From: CAWVVV01 sp964629165
GTDB lineage: Bacteria; Verrucomicrobiota; Verrucomicrobiia; Opitutales; Oceanipulchritudinaceae
Reading direction: 5' to 3'
Assembly: GCA_964629165.1 (NCBI GenBank)
Contig: CAZVQJ010000003.1
Location: forward strand, 1 to 49,115
DNA: 49,115 nucleotides
Below the pieces are notes generated by a model. The model did not search any database and was not told the DNA's origin. It saw only the letters and a program-made list of their open reading frames with translations. Below are positions 33,798 through 42,808 of this stretch, piece after piece; the first letter of the stretch is position 1; every line of letters begins with the position of its first letter. The translations under genes were made by a program, and so were the position numbers.

Positions 33798-36713
33798 TCA
33801 CCCCGTCGTGCGCAAGCCGCTGGCAATGGCGTTGATCGACAGGAGAAGCTCGGGAACCAAGGCCTCCGCCGCGCGGCGGTTGCTCTCTGCCCGCCATGCG
33901 CGCAGCAGCCGGATCTGCTCGCGGTGAAGAATCTGCAGCGGGTCATTCCGTTGCTGGAGGGTCTTCCAGAAGCGCGGGCGACGACTCGGAAGATCGCCTC
34001 CGAGGATCTCGTTCAACTCTTTTGAGGTGCGCTGGAACTCGTCCCGAATGGTGCGAAAAAGGCGGCGTCGGATCGCACTGTCTTCGACCATCTCGGCATA
34101 ATCGGCCATGATGGATTCGTGCGTGCTCGCGAGGCCGGTTTCGATATTCACGAGGACGTAGTTCATGAACGCCCATTCGTTGTAGTGATTTTTCAGATAC
34201 TCATGCGCGACGGCGTCTTCTGTCCGAAGACGGGCAAGCGCCGTGCCGACCCCATACCATCCCGGGAGATAGAACCGCGATTGATTCCAGCTGAAGACCC
34301 AGGGAATGGCGCGCAGATCATCGAGCGTCGGCTGGCCAGTGCGCCGGGAAGGGCGCGAACCGATACGACTGATCTCGAGTGCATCGATCGGTGTAGCCTG
34401 CCGGTAGAAGGCGATGAAATCGGCGTCTTCAAGCAGTTCCCGATAGGCGACTCGGCTGGTCCGGGAGAGGGTGGAAAAGATTTCGCTGAGGGCCGTCCGG
34501 TCTTTCGTCGCCCGTGGCTTGAGGGACTGTGCGATCGAGCCCGCCATGAGAAGTTCGAGGTTGTAGGTCGCCGTGCGCGGGTTGGTGAACTTCTGGGCGA
34601 TCGTTTCCCCTTGTTCAGTCACGCGCAAACCGGTTTCGAGGCTGCCCGCGGGCAGAGATTCGAGGAAGCGGTGAGTCGGCCCTGCTCCCCGGCTGACGGT
34701 TCCGCCCCGGCCATGGAAGAACCGCACCTGAACTCCCGCATCGGTGGCGACCGCGATAAGTTGCTGCTCTGCCCGGCGAAGGGCCCATTGGCTCGCGAGG
34801 ATTCCACCGTCCTTGCTCGAATCGCTGTAGCCGAGCATCAGTTGCTGAATCGGTCGGCCGAACTGCGCCAGCGCGGCGGCCTCCGGCACCTGGCCTGCGC
34901 GAAAATATTCTCCGAGAGTCGGGGCCTGGTAGGGGAGACTGCGTTGGGTAATGGGATGAGCCAGAAACTCTTTCAGAATCTGCGGCCCGGCCTCGAGATC
35001 CTCGATCGTCTCGAGCAGCGGGACGACCGGCAGCAGGCAGATAGGACCCTCCGGCGTTGCCCGGAGAAGGCCCGCTTCACGCGCAAGAAAATAGACCGCA
35101 AGGAGATCCGAGAGGCCGCGGGTCATGCTGACAATGAGAGCACCGAGCCCCGCCCGTCCATGGGCGTCGATGTGTCTTCGGGCGACGTTCAGGACCGACA
35201 AGACGGCTTCGGCCTCTTCTCCGGCGACGGCGTCCGGGCGGGCACACGGGCGCAGGCTTTGCAATTCAGCGGTCAGAAAGGCCTGCCTCGAGGCTTCATC
35301 GCCGTCGAGGAAAGGTGCTGAATTGATGCCTGCCAGGGTCAGCAACTGGCTGACGGCGCGGTCGTGAAAGGCACTGTTCTGACGAATATCGAGGACCGCG
35401 AGATGGAATCCGAAAGTTTGCAGGTGGCGTCGAAGAGGAGCGATCTGGAAACGATCCAAGCGTTGCGCGCCAATCGCCTCCAGTGAAGCGGAAATTGTTT
35501 TCAGGTCCTCGGCGAGCTGGGCGGGAGTCTCATAGGTCTGTGCACTCCGCGGCCTGCCGGGAAGGTCGAGGCGAAGACGCATAAGCCCGAGCATCTGTCT
35601 CCAGGGTTCCTCCTGGTGCGTCTGAAAAACTTCCGTGGCGGTTTCGCCCATGGCTCGCGTCAAGGAGACGATGCGCTTGCGGAGAATTTCCGGGACTTCC
35701 TGGCTGTAGACCGACAGACCCAACCGGCGCTGCACCTCGGCGAGGCGTTCGTCGAAAATGATCATCGCGGATTCCCGGAACTCCCGGAGAGTTTCCGCAG
35801 TGACGTCTGCGGTTACGAGGGGGTGCCCGTCCCGATCGCCTCCGACCCACGAGCCGAAGCGGATGTTGGGCATCTCGGAGTGTCGCAGTGGACGTTCGGC
35901 AGCGTATCCGGAATGTTCCCACGATTGAAGCAGTCGTTGATCGAGCCGGTCGAGGACATCGGGGAAACGCTCACGAAAATAGTAGAGCACATTGCGGCGT
36001 TCGGAGGTAACGTCCGGCTTGGTGACGAGAATCTCCCCGGTGCGCCAGAGTTGCTCGAGAACAACCTTGATTTGATCCCGGATGCGCGCTCGCTCCGCGG
36101 CGGTGTACATCTGGTTCTCGAGTTCCACGAGGAGGAGATAGAGCTGGCGGTGTTGATCGAGGACGGCCCACCGTTTGGCTTCCGTCGGATGGCCTGTGAG
36201 GACCGGCTCGACAGACTGGACGGAGAAGCTCTCGATGATGGCATCGGCCGAAATCCGTTCCTTGCGAAGCGCTGACAATTCGCGTCCCCAGAGCCCGGAT
36301 TCGGCGCCCGGACCGTATGCGTTTTCGCGCGTTCGCATCGCCTGCTGGGCCGCGTTTTCCTCCACCAGATTGAGGAGCTGAAAGACGATCGAGAGGGCTT
36401 GGCTGGCCCGCGGAGGAAGCGGCGCGGGAGACTTCTCGCGGGGCGTTGGGGGAAGGAGGTTCGTCAAGGCCTCTTCGCCCAGTTCGATGAGAACTTCGCG
36501 GAAACACTGCACGAGAAACTCCAGATCGGCGTCGATCTTCGCCTGGCCTTCCTCGAGAAATCTGCGCCATCGTTGCTTCGGCATCCGAAGGAAAGAGTCA
36601 GCGACGAGTGGAGGGGTCAAGCGAAGCGCGATGATTGCCGCCCGGAGCAGCCAGTGGTCGCCTCCCTCCGCTTGCCGTAGAAGTGAGTCCTCAGCGATCT
36701 CTTTCCAGGCCAT
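33798..36713 (-). CDS. ppc: Phosphoenolpyruvate carboxylase with variant C-terminus
   Basis: The enzyme converts PEP and bicarbonate to oxaloacetate, refilling the TCA cycle. The start MAWKEIAEDSLLRQ at 36713 gives 971 residues, longer than the E. coli enzyme (883) because of N-terminal additions. Catalytic motifs are present: VLTGHPTEAKR with His175, GSWVGGDRDGHP, LGYSDSSKDGG and FFHGRGGTVSRGAGP, though the last is usually GRGG. The C-terminus is GLRTTG instead of the near-universal (R/Q)NTG, so the Asn that helps bind the inhibitor aspartate in E. coli (Asn881) is Thr. Its start lies inside the end of the upstream DUF192 gene (23-bp overlap), suggesting coupled translation. Confidence 0.93.
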   Translation of the reverse strand: MAWKEIAEDSLLRQAEGGDHWLLRAAIIALRLTPPLVADSFLRMPKQRWRRFLEEGQAKIDADLEFLVQCFREVLIELGEEALTNLLPPTPREKSPAPLPPRASQALSIVFQLLNLVEENAAQQAMRTRENAYGPGAESGLWGRELSALRKERISADAIIESFSVQSVEPVLTGHPTEAKRWAVLDQHRQLYLLLVELENQMYTAAERARIRDQIKVVLEQLWRTGEILVTKPDVTSERRNVLYYFRERFPDVLDRLDQRLLQSWEHSGYAAERPLRHSEMPNIRFGSWVGGDRDGHPLVTADVTAETLREFRESAMIIFDERLAEVQRRLGLSVYSQEVPEILRKRIVSLTRAMGETATEVFQTHQEEPWRQMLGLMRLRLDLPGRPRSAQTYETPAQLAEDLKTISASLEAIGAQRLDRFQIAPLRRHLQTFGFHLAVLDIRQNSAFHDRAVSQLLTLAGINSAPFLDGDEASRQAFLTAELQSLRPCARPDAVAGEEAEAVLSVLNVARRHIDAHGRAGLGALIVSMTRGLSDLLAVYFLAREAGLLRATPEGPICLLPVVPLLETIEDLEAGPQILKEFLAHPITQRSLPYQAPTLGEYFRAGQVPEAAALAQFGRPIQQLMLGYSDSSKDGGILASQWALRRAEQQLIAVATDAGVQVRFFHGRGGTVSRGAGPTHRFLESLPAGSLETGLRVTEQGETIAQKFTNPRTATYNLELLMAGSIAQSLKPRATKDRTALSEIFSTLSRTSRVAYRELLEDADFIAFYRQATPIDALEISRIGSRPSRRTGQPTLDDLRAIPWVFSWNQSRFYLPGWYGVGTALARLRTEDAVAHEYLKNHYNEWAFMNYVLVNIETGLASTHESIMADYAEMVEDSAIRRRLFRTIRDEFQRTSKELNEILGGDLPSRRPRFWKTLQQRNDPLQILHREQIRLLRAWRAESNRRAAEALVPELLLSINAIASGLRTTG

Positions 36714-37209
36714 ATTCGGCTGGATCGGCTCCGCGCGCAGCGAGTGCCCGTCCGAGCCATTCGGTCTCGAGGCGGGCCCCCGGTCGCAGCCCATGGGCAT
36801 GAAACCACCCTTGGTTCATCTCGAGCGCAAACTGGACCTGATCGCTCTCCGACGGGCGGGAAGTCTGGTCCCGGGGATAAAGTCGAACGATCTGAAGGAG
36901 TTCCCCCTCGGCCGAGAAATAACCCAGGTCGAGCGGGATGAGGGTGTTCTTCATCCAGAAAGCCATCCGTTCCGGCGCGCGATAGGCGAAGAGCATGCCA
37001 TGATCCGCCGGAAGGCTTTCGCGGTGCATCAGGCCGTTCCGTTGTTCGCGCGGGGTGAGCGCAATTTCCGCGTGCAGTTCGACGCCATCGATTCGCAGCG
37101 GTTGTGCCTCTTCGAGGGGGGCGGGCTCCCTTGCCGTTTCCCAGCCATCGGCGGAGCATCCGGCGAGGATTCCACAGCTGAGGACGAGGAACGGAAGAAC
37201 GTGTCGCAT
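36691..37209 (-). CDS. DUF192-family lipoprotein
   Basis: The 172-residue protein starts at MRHVLPFLVLSCGILAGCSAD, a lipoprotein signal with the lipobox LAGC, so the mature protein is attached to a membrane through its cysteine. The DUF192 core is clear: LTPREQRNGLMHRESLPADH, GMLFAYRAPERMAFWMKNT and LIPLDLGYFSAEGELLQIV. The family is widespread and of unknown function, often exported. Its last bases overlap the ppc start by 23 bp, an odd pairing of an envelope protein with a central-metabolism enzyme. Confidence 0.88.
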   Translation of the reverse strand: MRHVLPFLVLSCGILAGCSADGWETAREPAPLEEAQPLRIDGVELHAEIALTPREQRNGLMHRESLPADHGMLFAYRAPERMAFWMKNTLIPLDLGYFSAEGELLQIVRLYPRDQTSRPSESDQVQFALEMNQGWFHAHGLRPGARLETEWLGRALAARGADPAEYGLERDR

Positions 37210-37255
37210 GGGTCTTTGATGTGGACAAGAAACCGGCCGCGACAAGGGTAAAACG

Positions 37256-38395
37256 ATGGCCAGAACCGCTCCCTCGCCGCCGAATCCGCTGCTTTACGAC
37301 TCCACTCAACGCAGTGCCGATGTGCTTTATTTCGGACGGGTTGAGGTACCGGATGCCTTCATCGCGTTTGGAGACCGAGACCGGAGGGTGGCGGTTCTGA
37401 ACCAGCTCGAAATCGCCCGCGTCCGGCGGGAGGGGCAATTCGACGAGTTGCTTTCGTTCGAGGAATGGCATCGGCGCACCCGCGATGTCGGGGGGGAAGG
37501 TTCCGTCCCCAGGATCATTCAGGCGATTGCGCGGGAACGCGGCATCGACGTCTTCCAGATCGGGGGAGATTTTCCGGCCGGAATCGCGTTTTCCTTGCAG
37601 GCGCTGGGTGTGCGTCTGGAGGTGGTCGAAGGACTGTTGTTCCCCGCCCGGGAGTTCAAGGACGACGACGAAGCGGCCGCCATCAAGGAGGGGAACGCGG
37701 CTTCGGCGGCGGGATTCCGCGCGGCGGAAAAGGCGCTCCGGGAGGCTGAGGTGCGCGCCGGAGAACTGGTTTACGAGGGCAAAGTCCTGACCTCGGAGCG
37801 CCTTCGGGCGTTGATCGACACGGCGTGCCTCGAGCGGGGAGCGGTGGCGACCGGAACCATCGTGGCGGGTGGGGACCAGGCTTGTGACCCGCATTGCCGG
37901 GGATTCGGACCTCTGCGAGCAAACGAATTCATCGTGATCGATATATTCCCCCGAGTCTCCGCGTCAGGGTATCACGGCGATATGACCCGGACCTACTTCA
38001 AAGGAAATCCGAGCGATGCGCAGCAGGCACTGTATGAGACGGTCTTTGCCGCGCATCAGGAGGCCCTCGGCAAGCATCGGGCAGGGGCGGACGGTCGTCA
38101 GATTTATGAAGAGGTGCAGGCGTTTTTTGTGACCTGCGGGTATGAGACGACGGTGATCGATGGTACGCCGGTCGGGTTCTTCCACGGTCTCGGCCATGGG
38201 TTGGGGCTGGAGGTGCACGAGCCTCCCCGCGTGAATCAGACCGGTTCCTCTCTCCGGGAGGGGCAGGTTATCACGGTGGAACCGGGTCTCTATTACCCGG
38301 GGATCGGCGGTGTGCGGATTGAGGATGTCGTGCGGGTGACGCAAGGCGATCCGGAAATGCTCAGCTGCCATCGATATGACTGGCACATTCCGTGA
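37256..38395 (+). CDS. M24-family aminopeptidase P-like (Xaa-Pro) peptidase
   Basis: The 379-residue cytoplasmic protein has a creatinase-type N-terminal domain (about 1-140) and a pita-bread catalytic domain. All five metal ligands of the M24 family are visible: Asp in FIVIDIFPR, Asp in YHGDMTRTYF, His in FFHGLGHGLGLEVHE, Glu in ITVEPGLYYPG and Glu in GGVRIEDVV. Such enzymes release an N-terminal residue preceding proline, or act as prolidases on dipeptides; sequence alone does not decide. It is divergent from the DUF192 lipoprotein gene with a 46-bp gap. Confidence 0.9.
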   Translation: MARTAPSPPNPLLYDSTQRSADVLYFGRVEVPDAFIAFGDRDRRVAVLNQLEIARVRREGQFDELLSFEEWHRRTRDVGGEGSVPRIIQAIARERGIDVFQIGGDFPAGIAFSLQALGVRLEVVEGLLFPAREFKDDDEAAAIKEGNAASAAGFRAAEKALREAEVRAGELVYEGKVLTSERLRALIDTACLERGAVATGTIVAGGDQACDPHCRGFGPLRANEFIVIDIFPRVSASGYHGDMTRTYFKGNPSDAQQALYETVFAAHQEALGKHRAGADGRQIYEEVQAFFVTCGYETTVIDGTPVGFFHGLGHGLGLEVHEPPRVNQTGSSLREGQVITVEPGLYYPGIGGVRIEDVVRVTQGDPEMLSCHRYDWHIP

Positions 38396-38412
38396 TCGGA
38401 ATGCCCGCACGG

Positions 38413-39318
38413 TCAGACCGCGGCACTCGCTGAAGGGGCCGGGGCCTTCCGGAGAACCGGCATCTTATCGATAAAGGCGGCCATCCCGGAAAAATCCTGT
38501 GTGACCGGCAGGTTGCGCGCCTTGGGATCGAGGACGAGCGGTTTTCCGCGGAAGGGAAGGCGACGGAGGATCACGGCGTCGCGAATATGCTGCGGACAGA
38601 GGTCGGCTTTTTCCCAGGCAACCCCCTGTTCGGCGAGCGACCGTGTTTTCACCTGGAGACGGGCCAGCATGCCCTCGACGGAAGCACCGGCTTTGCGGGC
38701 ATTGATGCAGATCGCCCTGATCTTTGTACCCCCGTAGGGCAATGTTTCGAGTTCTGGCCGCGGGAGTTGAAGTCGGTGCAACTCGAGGATCTTTTTCGCC
38801 ACGAGCGAGAGCCCGAGCAGGCTGAGGGCGTCCGGGTTGGCCGGAACGATGACTTCATCGGACGCAAGCAGCGCGCACTTGCTGACGCGGTAAACGTTGG
38901 GTGCGCAGTCGAAGAAGATGTAGTCATAATGCCTCCGCAGCTGCTCGAGATCATCCGCGAAGCGCGTGAAGACCGCATCCATGCCCCCGGCCGGAACCCA
39001 ATCCTGCTCGAGATCCATGAGGTTGAAGGTGGTCGGGATGACCTGCAGGGACGGGATCTCCGCATAGGGCGTATGGCGCAGATCGGCGAGCCGGCGCCCT
39101 CCCAGAAAATGGCTGACGAGGGTCTGATCCCGCTGCGTGTTCAACTTGTTCCAGCGGTCGAGGCGGAGCAGCCAGATGCTGGAGTTGCTCTGGGGATCCC
39201 CGTCGAGGAGGAGAACACGTTTGCCGAAATCGTGCGCGAGAGTGGCCGCCAGATTGACCGTGAGGGTGGTCTTGCCGACGCCGCCTTTGTAATTGATGAA
39301 GCTGATGATCCGCGCCAT
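38413..39318 (-). CDS. ParA/Soj-family ATPase without adjacent ParB
   Basis: The 301-residue protein has the deviant Walker A motif FINYKGGVGKTTLTVNLAAT at residues 7-26, LLLDGDPQSNSS (A' motif) and YIFFDCAPN (Walker B region). ParA ATPases place chromosomes, plasmids or protein clusters using DNA-bound ATP dimers. Chromosomal Soj normally lies next to parB; here the neighbours are argS and an aminopeptidase, so this is an orphan type whose cargo is unknown. The C-terminal third (KADLCPQHIRDAVILRRLPF) is less typical. It is transcribed after argS's neighbour-free gap, with the same strand as argS upstream by 56 bp. Confidence 0.85.
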   Translation of the reverse strand: MARIISFINYKGGVGKTTLTVNLAATLAHDFGKRVLLLDGDPQSNSSIWLLRLDRWNKLNTQRDQTLVSHFLGGRRLADLRHTPYAEIPSLQVIPTTFNLMDLEQDWVPAGGMDAVFTRFADDLEQLRRHYDYIFFDCAPNVYRVSKCALLASDEVIVPANPDALSLLGLSLVAKKILELHRLQLPRPELETLPYGGTKIRAICINARKAGASVEGMLARLQVKTRSLAEQGVAWEKADLCPQHIRDAVILRRLPFRGKPLVLDPKARNLPVTQDFSGMAAFIDKMPVLRKAPAPSASAAV

Positions 39319-39374
39319 GTCGGGGAAACGTTATTCCCGAATATCGGTCGGCGGAAGAGCGTCTGGAACAAATC

Positions 39375-41141
39375 TCACATCCTCTCCAGTGTCTCGAGCC
39401 CGAGGAGGTGGAGACCGGTTTCGAGAATGAGCAGCGTGCGCGAGCAGAGGAGGAGGCGTCGTGCCCGCACTGCGGCATCTTCGACCGCTACGCGATCGGC
39501 GTTGTAGAACGTGCTGAAGACGCCGGCCAACTCGAAAAGGTAGGTACAGAGATAGTGCGGCCGGTATTCCCCGAGCGTCTGGTTGAAGGCGGCGGGAAAG
39601 GCGACGAGCTTGCGGGCGAGGGCAATCTCGGATTCCGTCTCGAAGGGGCTGGCAACGGCCGCAAAGTCGGATCCAGGATCCACTTCGAGTCGCCGGAAAA
39701 TGCTGTGGATGCGGGCCCCGGCGTAGAGGAGATAGGGCGCTGTATTGCCCTCGAGCGCGAGCATGCGGTCCCACGAAAACTGGTAGTCACTGGAACGATT
39801 CTGCGAAAGGTCGGCATAACGGACGGCACCAATCCCGACGATCCCGGCGATGCGCTTCCGGTCGCTTTCGGCGAGATCGGGATTTTTTTCCGTGACGATC
39901 GAAAAAGCGCGCTCGATGGCCTCGTCGAGGAGCGCCTGCATCTTTACATTAGTTCCCTCCTTCGTCTTGAGCGGCTTGTTGTTGGGCCCGAGGACGGTGC
40001 CGTTGCTGACGTGGAACAGAGCCGGAAGTTTCCAGTCCCGGGCGTGGAACCACTTTTTTGCGGTCAGGAACAACTGCTCGAAGTGGTCGCTCTGGCGGGA
40101 ATCCACACAGTAGAGGATCTCGTCGGCACGGAGCTCTTCGGCGCGATAGCGGATCGTCGCGAGGTCCGTCGTCGCATAGTTGCTCGCGCCGTCTGCCTTG
40201 CGGATGATGAATGGCTGTTCGGCGAACCGGGCATGTTCGGGGTGGAAAACGACCAGCGCGCCATCACTCTCGCGGGCCAGTCCGAGGCCGGTCAGCTCTC
40301 GATAAACGTCTTCGACCTGATCACGGTAAAAACTCTCCCCGAGGACTTTGTCGAAACGCACACCGAGCTGCTCATAAATCCGCTCAAAGGCGTGCCAGCT
40401 CACTTCCGTGATCTTTTGCCAGATCACACTGTTCTCCGGGTCTCCCTGTTGCAGCCGGACCAGCTCATCACGCACCGCTTGCGCCGATTCGGGTGAACTC
40501 TTGTAGGCGGCGTTTCCGTCTTTGTAGAGTTGCTCGAGGTCTCCGAGCGGATTCTCGTGCGGCGCATCGAGATCGTACCCCTGGCTCTTGATCGCATGGA
40601 TCAACATGCCAAACTGGGTTCCCCAGTCACCAAGGTGATTGTCCCGGATGACTTCCGCTCCGGCAAAGGTCAGGAGGCGGGCAAGAGCCTCTCCGATGAC
40701 GGTCGAGCGGATGTGGCCGACATGCATCTCCTTGGCTGTATTCGGCGAGCTGAAATCGACCACCACGGTGTCCCCCGCGCGGATGCTGGCGGCCTCGGTG
40801 GCGAGCGCTTCAGCTCCGCCATACTTGTGTGCCCACGCGAGCAGGTAAGCCGGCTGCAAAGTGAAATTGAGGAAGCCCGGGCCCGCCAGGGAAACAGCCA
40901 CACTCGCCGGATCGAGGACGCCGGATGCGTGGATCGTGTCAAGCAGGTGCTGCCCGAGCGGCCGCGGAGGTTGCCCCAGCTGCTTCGCCCGCGGAAGGAT
41001 TCCGTTTACCTGAAAATCACCAAAACGGGGATCGGCGGTGCGCATCACCGGATCAAAATCGGGCCCGAGTCCGGGGACCGTTGCGGCAGCCGCGCGGACG
41101 ACGCGTTCGAGCAGATTGGCGGGTTGAAATTCGACCTCCAT
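39375..41141 (-). CDS. argS: Arginyl-tRNA synthetase
   Basis: The 588-residue class I synthetase charges tRNA-Arg. The start at 41141 (MEVEFQPANLLERVV) gives the usual N-terminal additional domain. The HIGH-type motif is FSSPNTAKEMHVGHIRST, and the KMSKS region has the modified form PLKTKEGTNVKM common in ArgRS. ALBD-type anticodon domain follows with SSDYQFSWDRMLALEGNTAP and the characteristic C-terminal end LGLETLERM, where the final Met is typical. No gaps or frameshifts. The parA gene follows on the same strand after 56 bp. Confidence 0.96.
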   Translation of the reverse strand: MEVEFQPANLLERVVRAAAATVPGLGPDFDPVMRTADPRFGDFQVNGILPRAKQLGQPPRPLGQHLLDTIHASGVLDPASVAVSLAGPGFLNFTLQPAYLLAWAHKYGGAEALATEAASIRAGDTVVVDFSSPNTAKEMHVGHIRSTVIGEALARLLTFAGAEVIRDNHLGDWGTQFGMLIHAIKSQGYDLDAPHENPLGDLEQLYKDGNAAYKSSPESAQAVRDELVRLQQGDPENSVIWQKITEVSWHAFERIYEQLGVRFDKVLGESFYRDQVEDVYRELTGLGLARESDGALVVFHPEHARFAEQPFIIRKADGASNYATTDLATIRYRAEELRADEILYCVDSRQSDHFEQLFLTAKKWFHARDWKLPALFHVSNGTVLGPNNKPLKTKEGTNVKMQALLDEAIERAFSIVTEKNPDLAESDRKRIAGIVGIGAVRYADLSQNRSSDYQFSWDRMLALEGNTAPYLLYAGARIHSIFRRLEVDPGSDFAAVASPFETESEIALARKLVAFPAAFNQTLGEYRPHYLCTYLFELAGVFSTFYNADRVAVEDAAVRARRLLLCSRTLLILETGLHLLGLETLERM

Positions 41142-41397
41142 CGCTCTGGACGCTGGATGGCGAGCGCCCCCGGTCAAGCAAATCGAAACAAGGTGTCTGC
41201 GGCACCGCAGAAGGGGAATTGCGCCGCGCCGGTAGATTTTTCAGGCGAGCGTGGTATCTTGGGCGTTTGACCGGAAAAGAGCGGGCAAATTGCAACGCAA
41301 TTGAGATAAGACTCGACAATGAGCTATCTAATCGCCTTACAATTAAAAGTTTACGGATATTGAGAAAACCCCGGTTGACACCGGATCAGGCTACCTA

Positions 41398-42729
41398 ATG
41401 AGAAAGACGATTGTATCTGCACGTAAGTTCGTCAAGCCGTCCTACGCTTATCTGATCGAGAAGAAGCGCGACGGTGGCGAGTTCACGCACGACGAAATCC
41501 GCTTCATTGTCGATTCGATTTACGACAAGGAACTACCCAAGCATCAGTTGGCAGCACTTGTCATGGCGATCTATTTCCAAGGGATGAGTGCCCAGGAAAC
41601 CTCCATCCTTGCTGAAGAAATGATGCTCTCGGGGGAAGTGGTGGATCTGGCGCGTATCACCAAGCCAAAGATCGACAAATATTCGACGGGGGGCGTCGGT
41701 GACAAGACATCGCTTGTGCTCATCCCATTGGCGGCGGCTTGTGGCGTCGTGATGCCGAACATGAACGGCGTCGACGAGGAGTTCGTCATTTCAAGCCTCG
41801 ACAAGCTCAGCGCGATTCCGGGGTTCAACCCGACGCTGGATCTGGATCAGTTTGTCAGTCAACTGGCTGACGTCGGCTGTTGTGTGGCGAGCCAATCCGA
41901 CGCCATCGCTCCGGTCGACACCATCCTTTATGAGATGCGGCAACTGACCGCGACCGTTCCGAGCCTGCCACTGATCACGGCTTCGGTCCTCTCGCGCAAG
42001 CTGGCGCAAGGGGCGGAAGGGCTCGTCGTCGACGTGAAGTGGGGGAACGGCTCCTTCATCAAGGACGTCGAGCAGGCGAAGCAGCTCGCCCGATCCCTGA
42101 CGCGCGTCGGTCGCTCGATGAACCGGCGTTGCGTGGCCTTGGTGACGGACATGAACCAGCCTCTCGGAGATACCGTCGGGACCGGTCTTGAAATCATCGA
42201 AGCGGTGCAGCTGCTGAAGGGCGAAGGCCCCGAGGACCTGCAGGAGCTTGTTCTCAAGCTGGGCATGGAGATCGTTCGTCTGGCCGGTGTCGCCGGATCA
42301 ACGCTGTCCGCCAAGCAGACGGTCCAGCGTGCGCTGAAGGACGGCCATGCGTTTGAGAAGTTCAAGGAAATGGTCGCCGCGCAGGGGGGCAAAACGAACG
42401 TCCTCGACGATCCTTCCAAATTCCCGGAGGCGAAGTATGTGCGGAAGTTACCGGCACCGAAGCGGGGCTACGTGCACACGATCAATGCCGGCATGATCGC
42501 CCGCGGGGTCCAGATTCTCGCGACGAAGGGCAAGAAGCTGGATTCGGCGGTCGGTGTTTCGGAGATCAAGAAAGTGGGCACTCAGGTCAAACAGGGCGAG
42601 CCGCTCATGATGATCCACTACAACGACGAATCGAAGCTCGAAGGGGCTCTCGATTACCTGCGACAGGCCTATCGTCTGGCGCCGAAGCGGCCGAATCCGC
42701 CCGAGCTGCTTGTCGAACGGGTGGCCTGA
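41398..42729 (+). CDS. Thymidine/pyrimidine-nucleoside phosphorylase family protein with altered active site
   Basis: Over 443 residues the fold of thymidine phosphorylase is clear: helical domain, KIDKYSTGGVGDKTSLVLIP, LDKLSAIPGF, TATVPSLPLITASVLSRK, LVVDVKWGNGSF and the C-terminal barrel domain. Several substrate residues differ from E. coli numbering: His85 is Tyr (Tyr95 here), Lys190 is Arg (Arg200), and the loop SGRGLGHTGGT before LDK is fully replaced at equal length by NGVDEEFVISS (123-133), removing phosphate-site Ser113 and changing Thr123 to Ser. Tyr168 and Arg171 equivalents remain. It may bind another nucleoside or have a non-enzymatic role. The gene is intact and followed by a strong terminator. 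Confidence 0.85.
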   Translation: MRKTIVSARKFVKPSYAYLIEKKRDGGEFTHDEIRFIVDSIYDKELPKHQLAALVMAIYFQGMSAQETSILAEEMMLSGEVVDLARITKPKIDKYSTGGVGDKTSLVLIPLAAACGVVMPNMNGVDEEFVISSLDKLSAIPGFNPTLDLDQFVSQLADVGCCVASQSDAIAPVDTILYEMRQLTATVPSLPLITASVLSRKLAQGAEGLVVDVKWGNGSFIKDVEQAKQLARSLTRVGRSMNRRCVALVTDMNQPLGDTVGTGLEIIEAVQLLKGEGPEDLQELVLKLGMEIVRLAGVAGSTLSAKQTVQRALKDGHAFEKFKEMVAAQGGKTNVLDDPSKFPEAKYVRKLPAPKRGYVHTINAGMIARGVQILATKGKKLDSAVGVSEIKKVGTQVKQGEPLMMIHYNDESKLEGALDYLRQAYRLAPKRPNPPELLVERVA

Positions 42730-42758
42730 CGGCTCTACCGCCGTCGTCCTCAATTTAC

Positions 42759-42799
42759 GAGCACGGGAATCTCCGGAAAGGGTCCCGTGCTCTTTTTTT
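42759..42799 (+). terminator. Rho-independent terminator after the thymidine phosphorylase homologue
   Basis: GAGCACGGGA (42759-42768) pairs perfectly with TCCCGTGCTC (42783-42792), a 10-bp stem with a 14-nt loop, followed directly by seven T. The stop of the upstream gene is 30 bp before. Confidence 0.95.
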
Positions 42800-42808
42800 G
42801 TCCGGCCG

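Noticed and set aside
41376..41397. TTGACA just before the thymidine phosphorylase homologue as a -35 box
   Set aside because: A matching -10 would fall at or after the start codon, where no TATAAT-like sequence exists.
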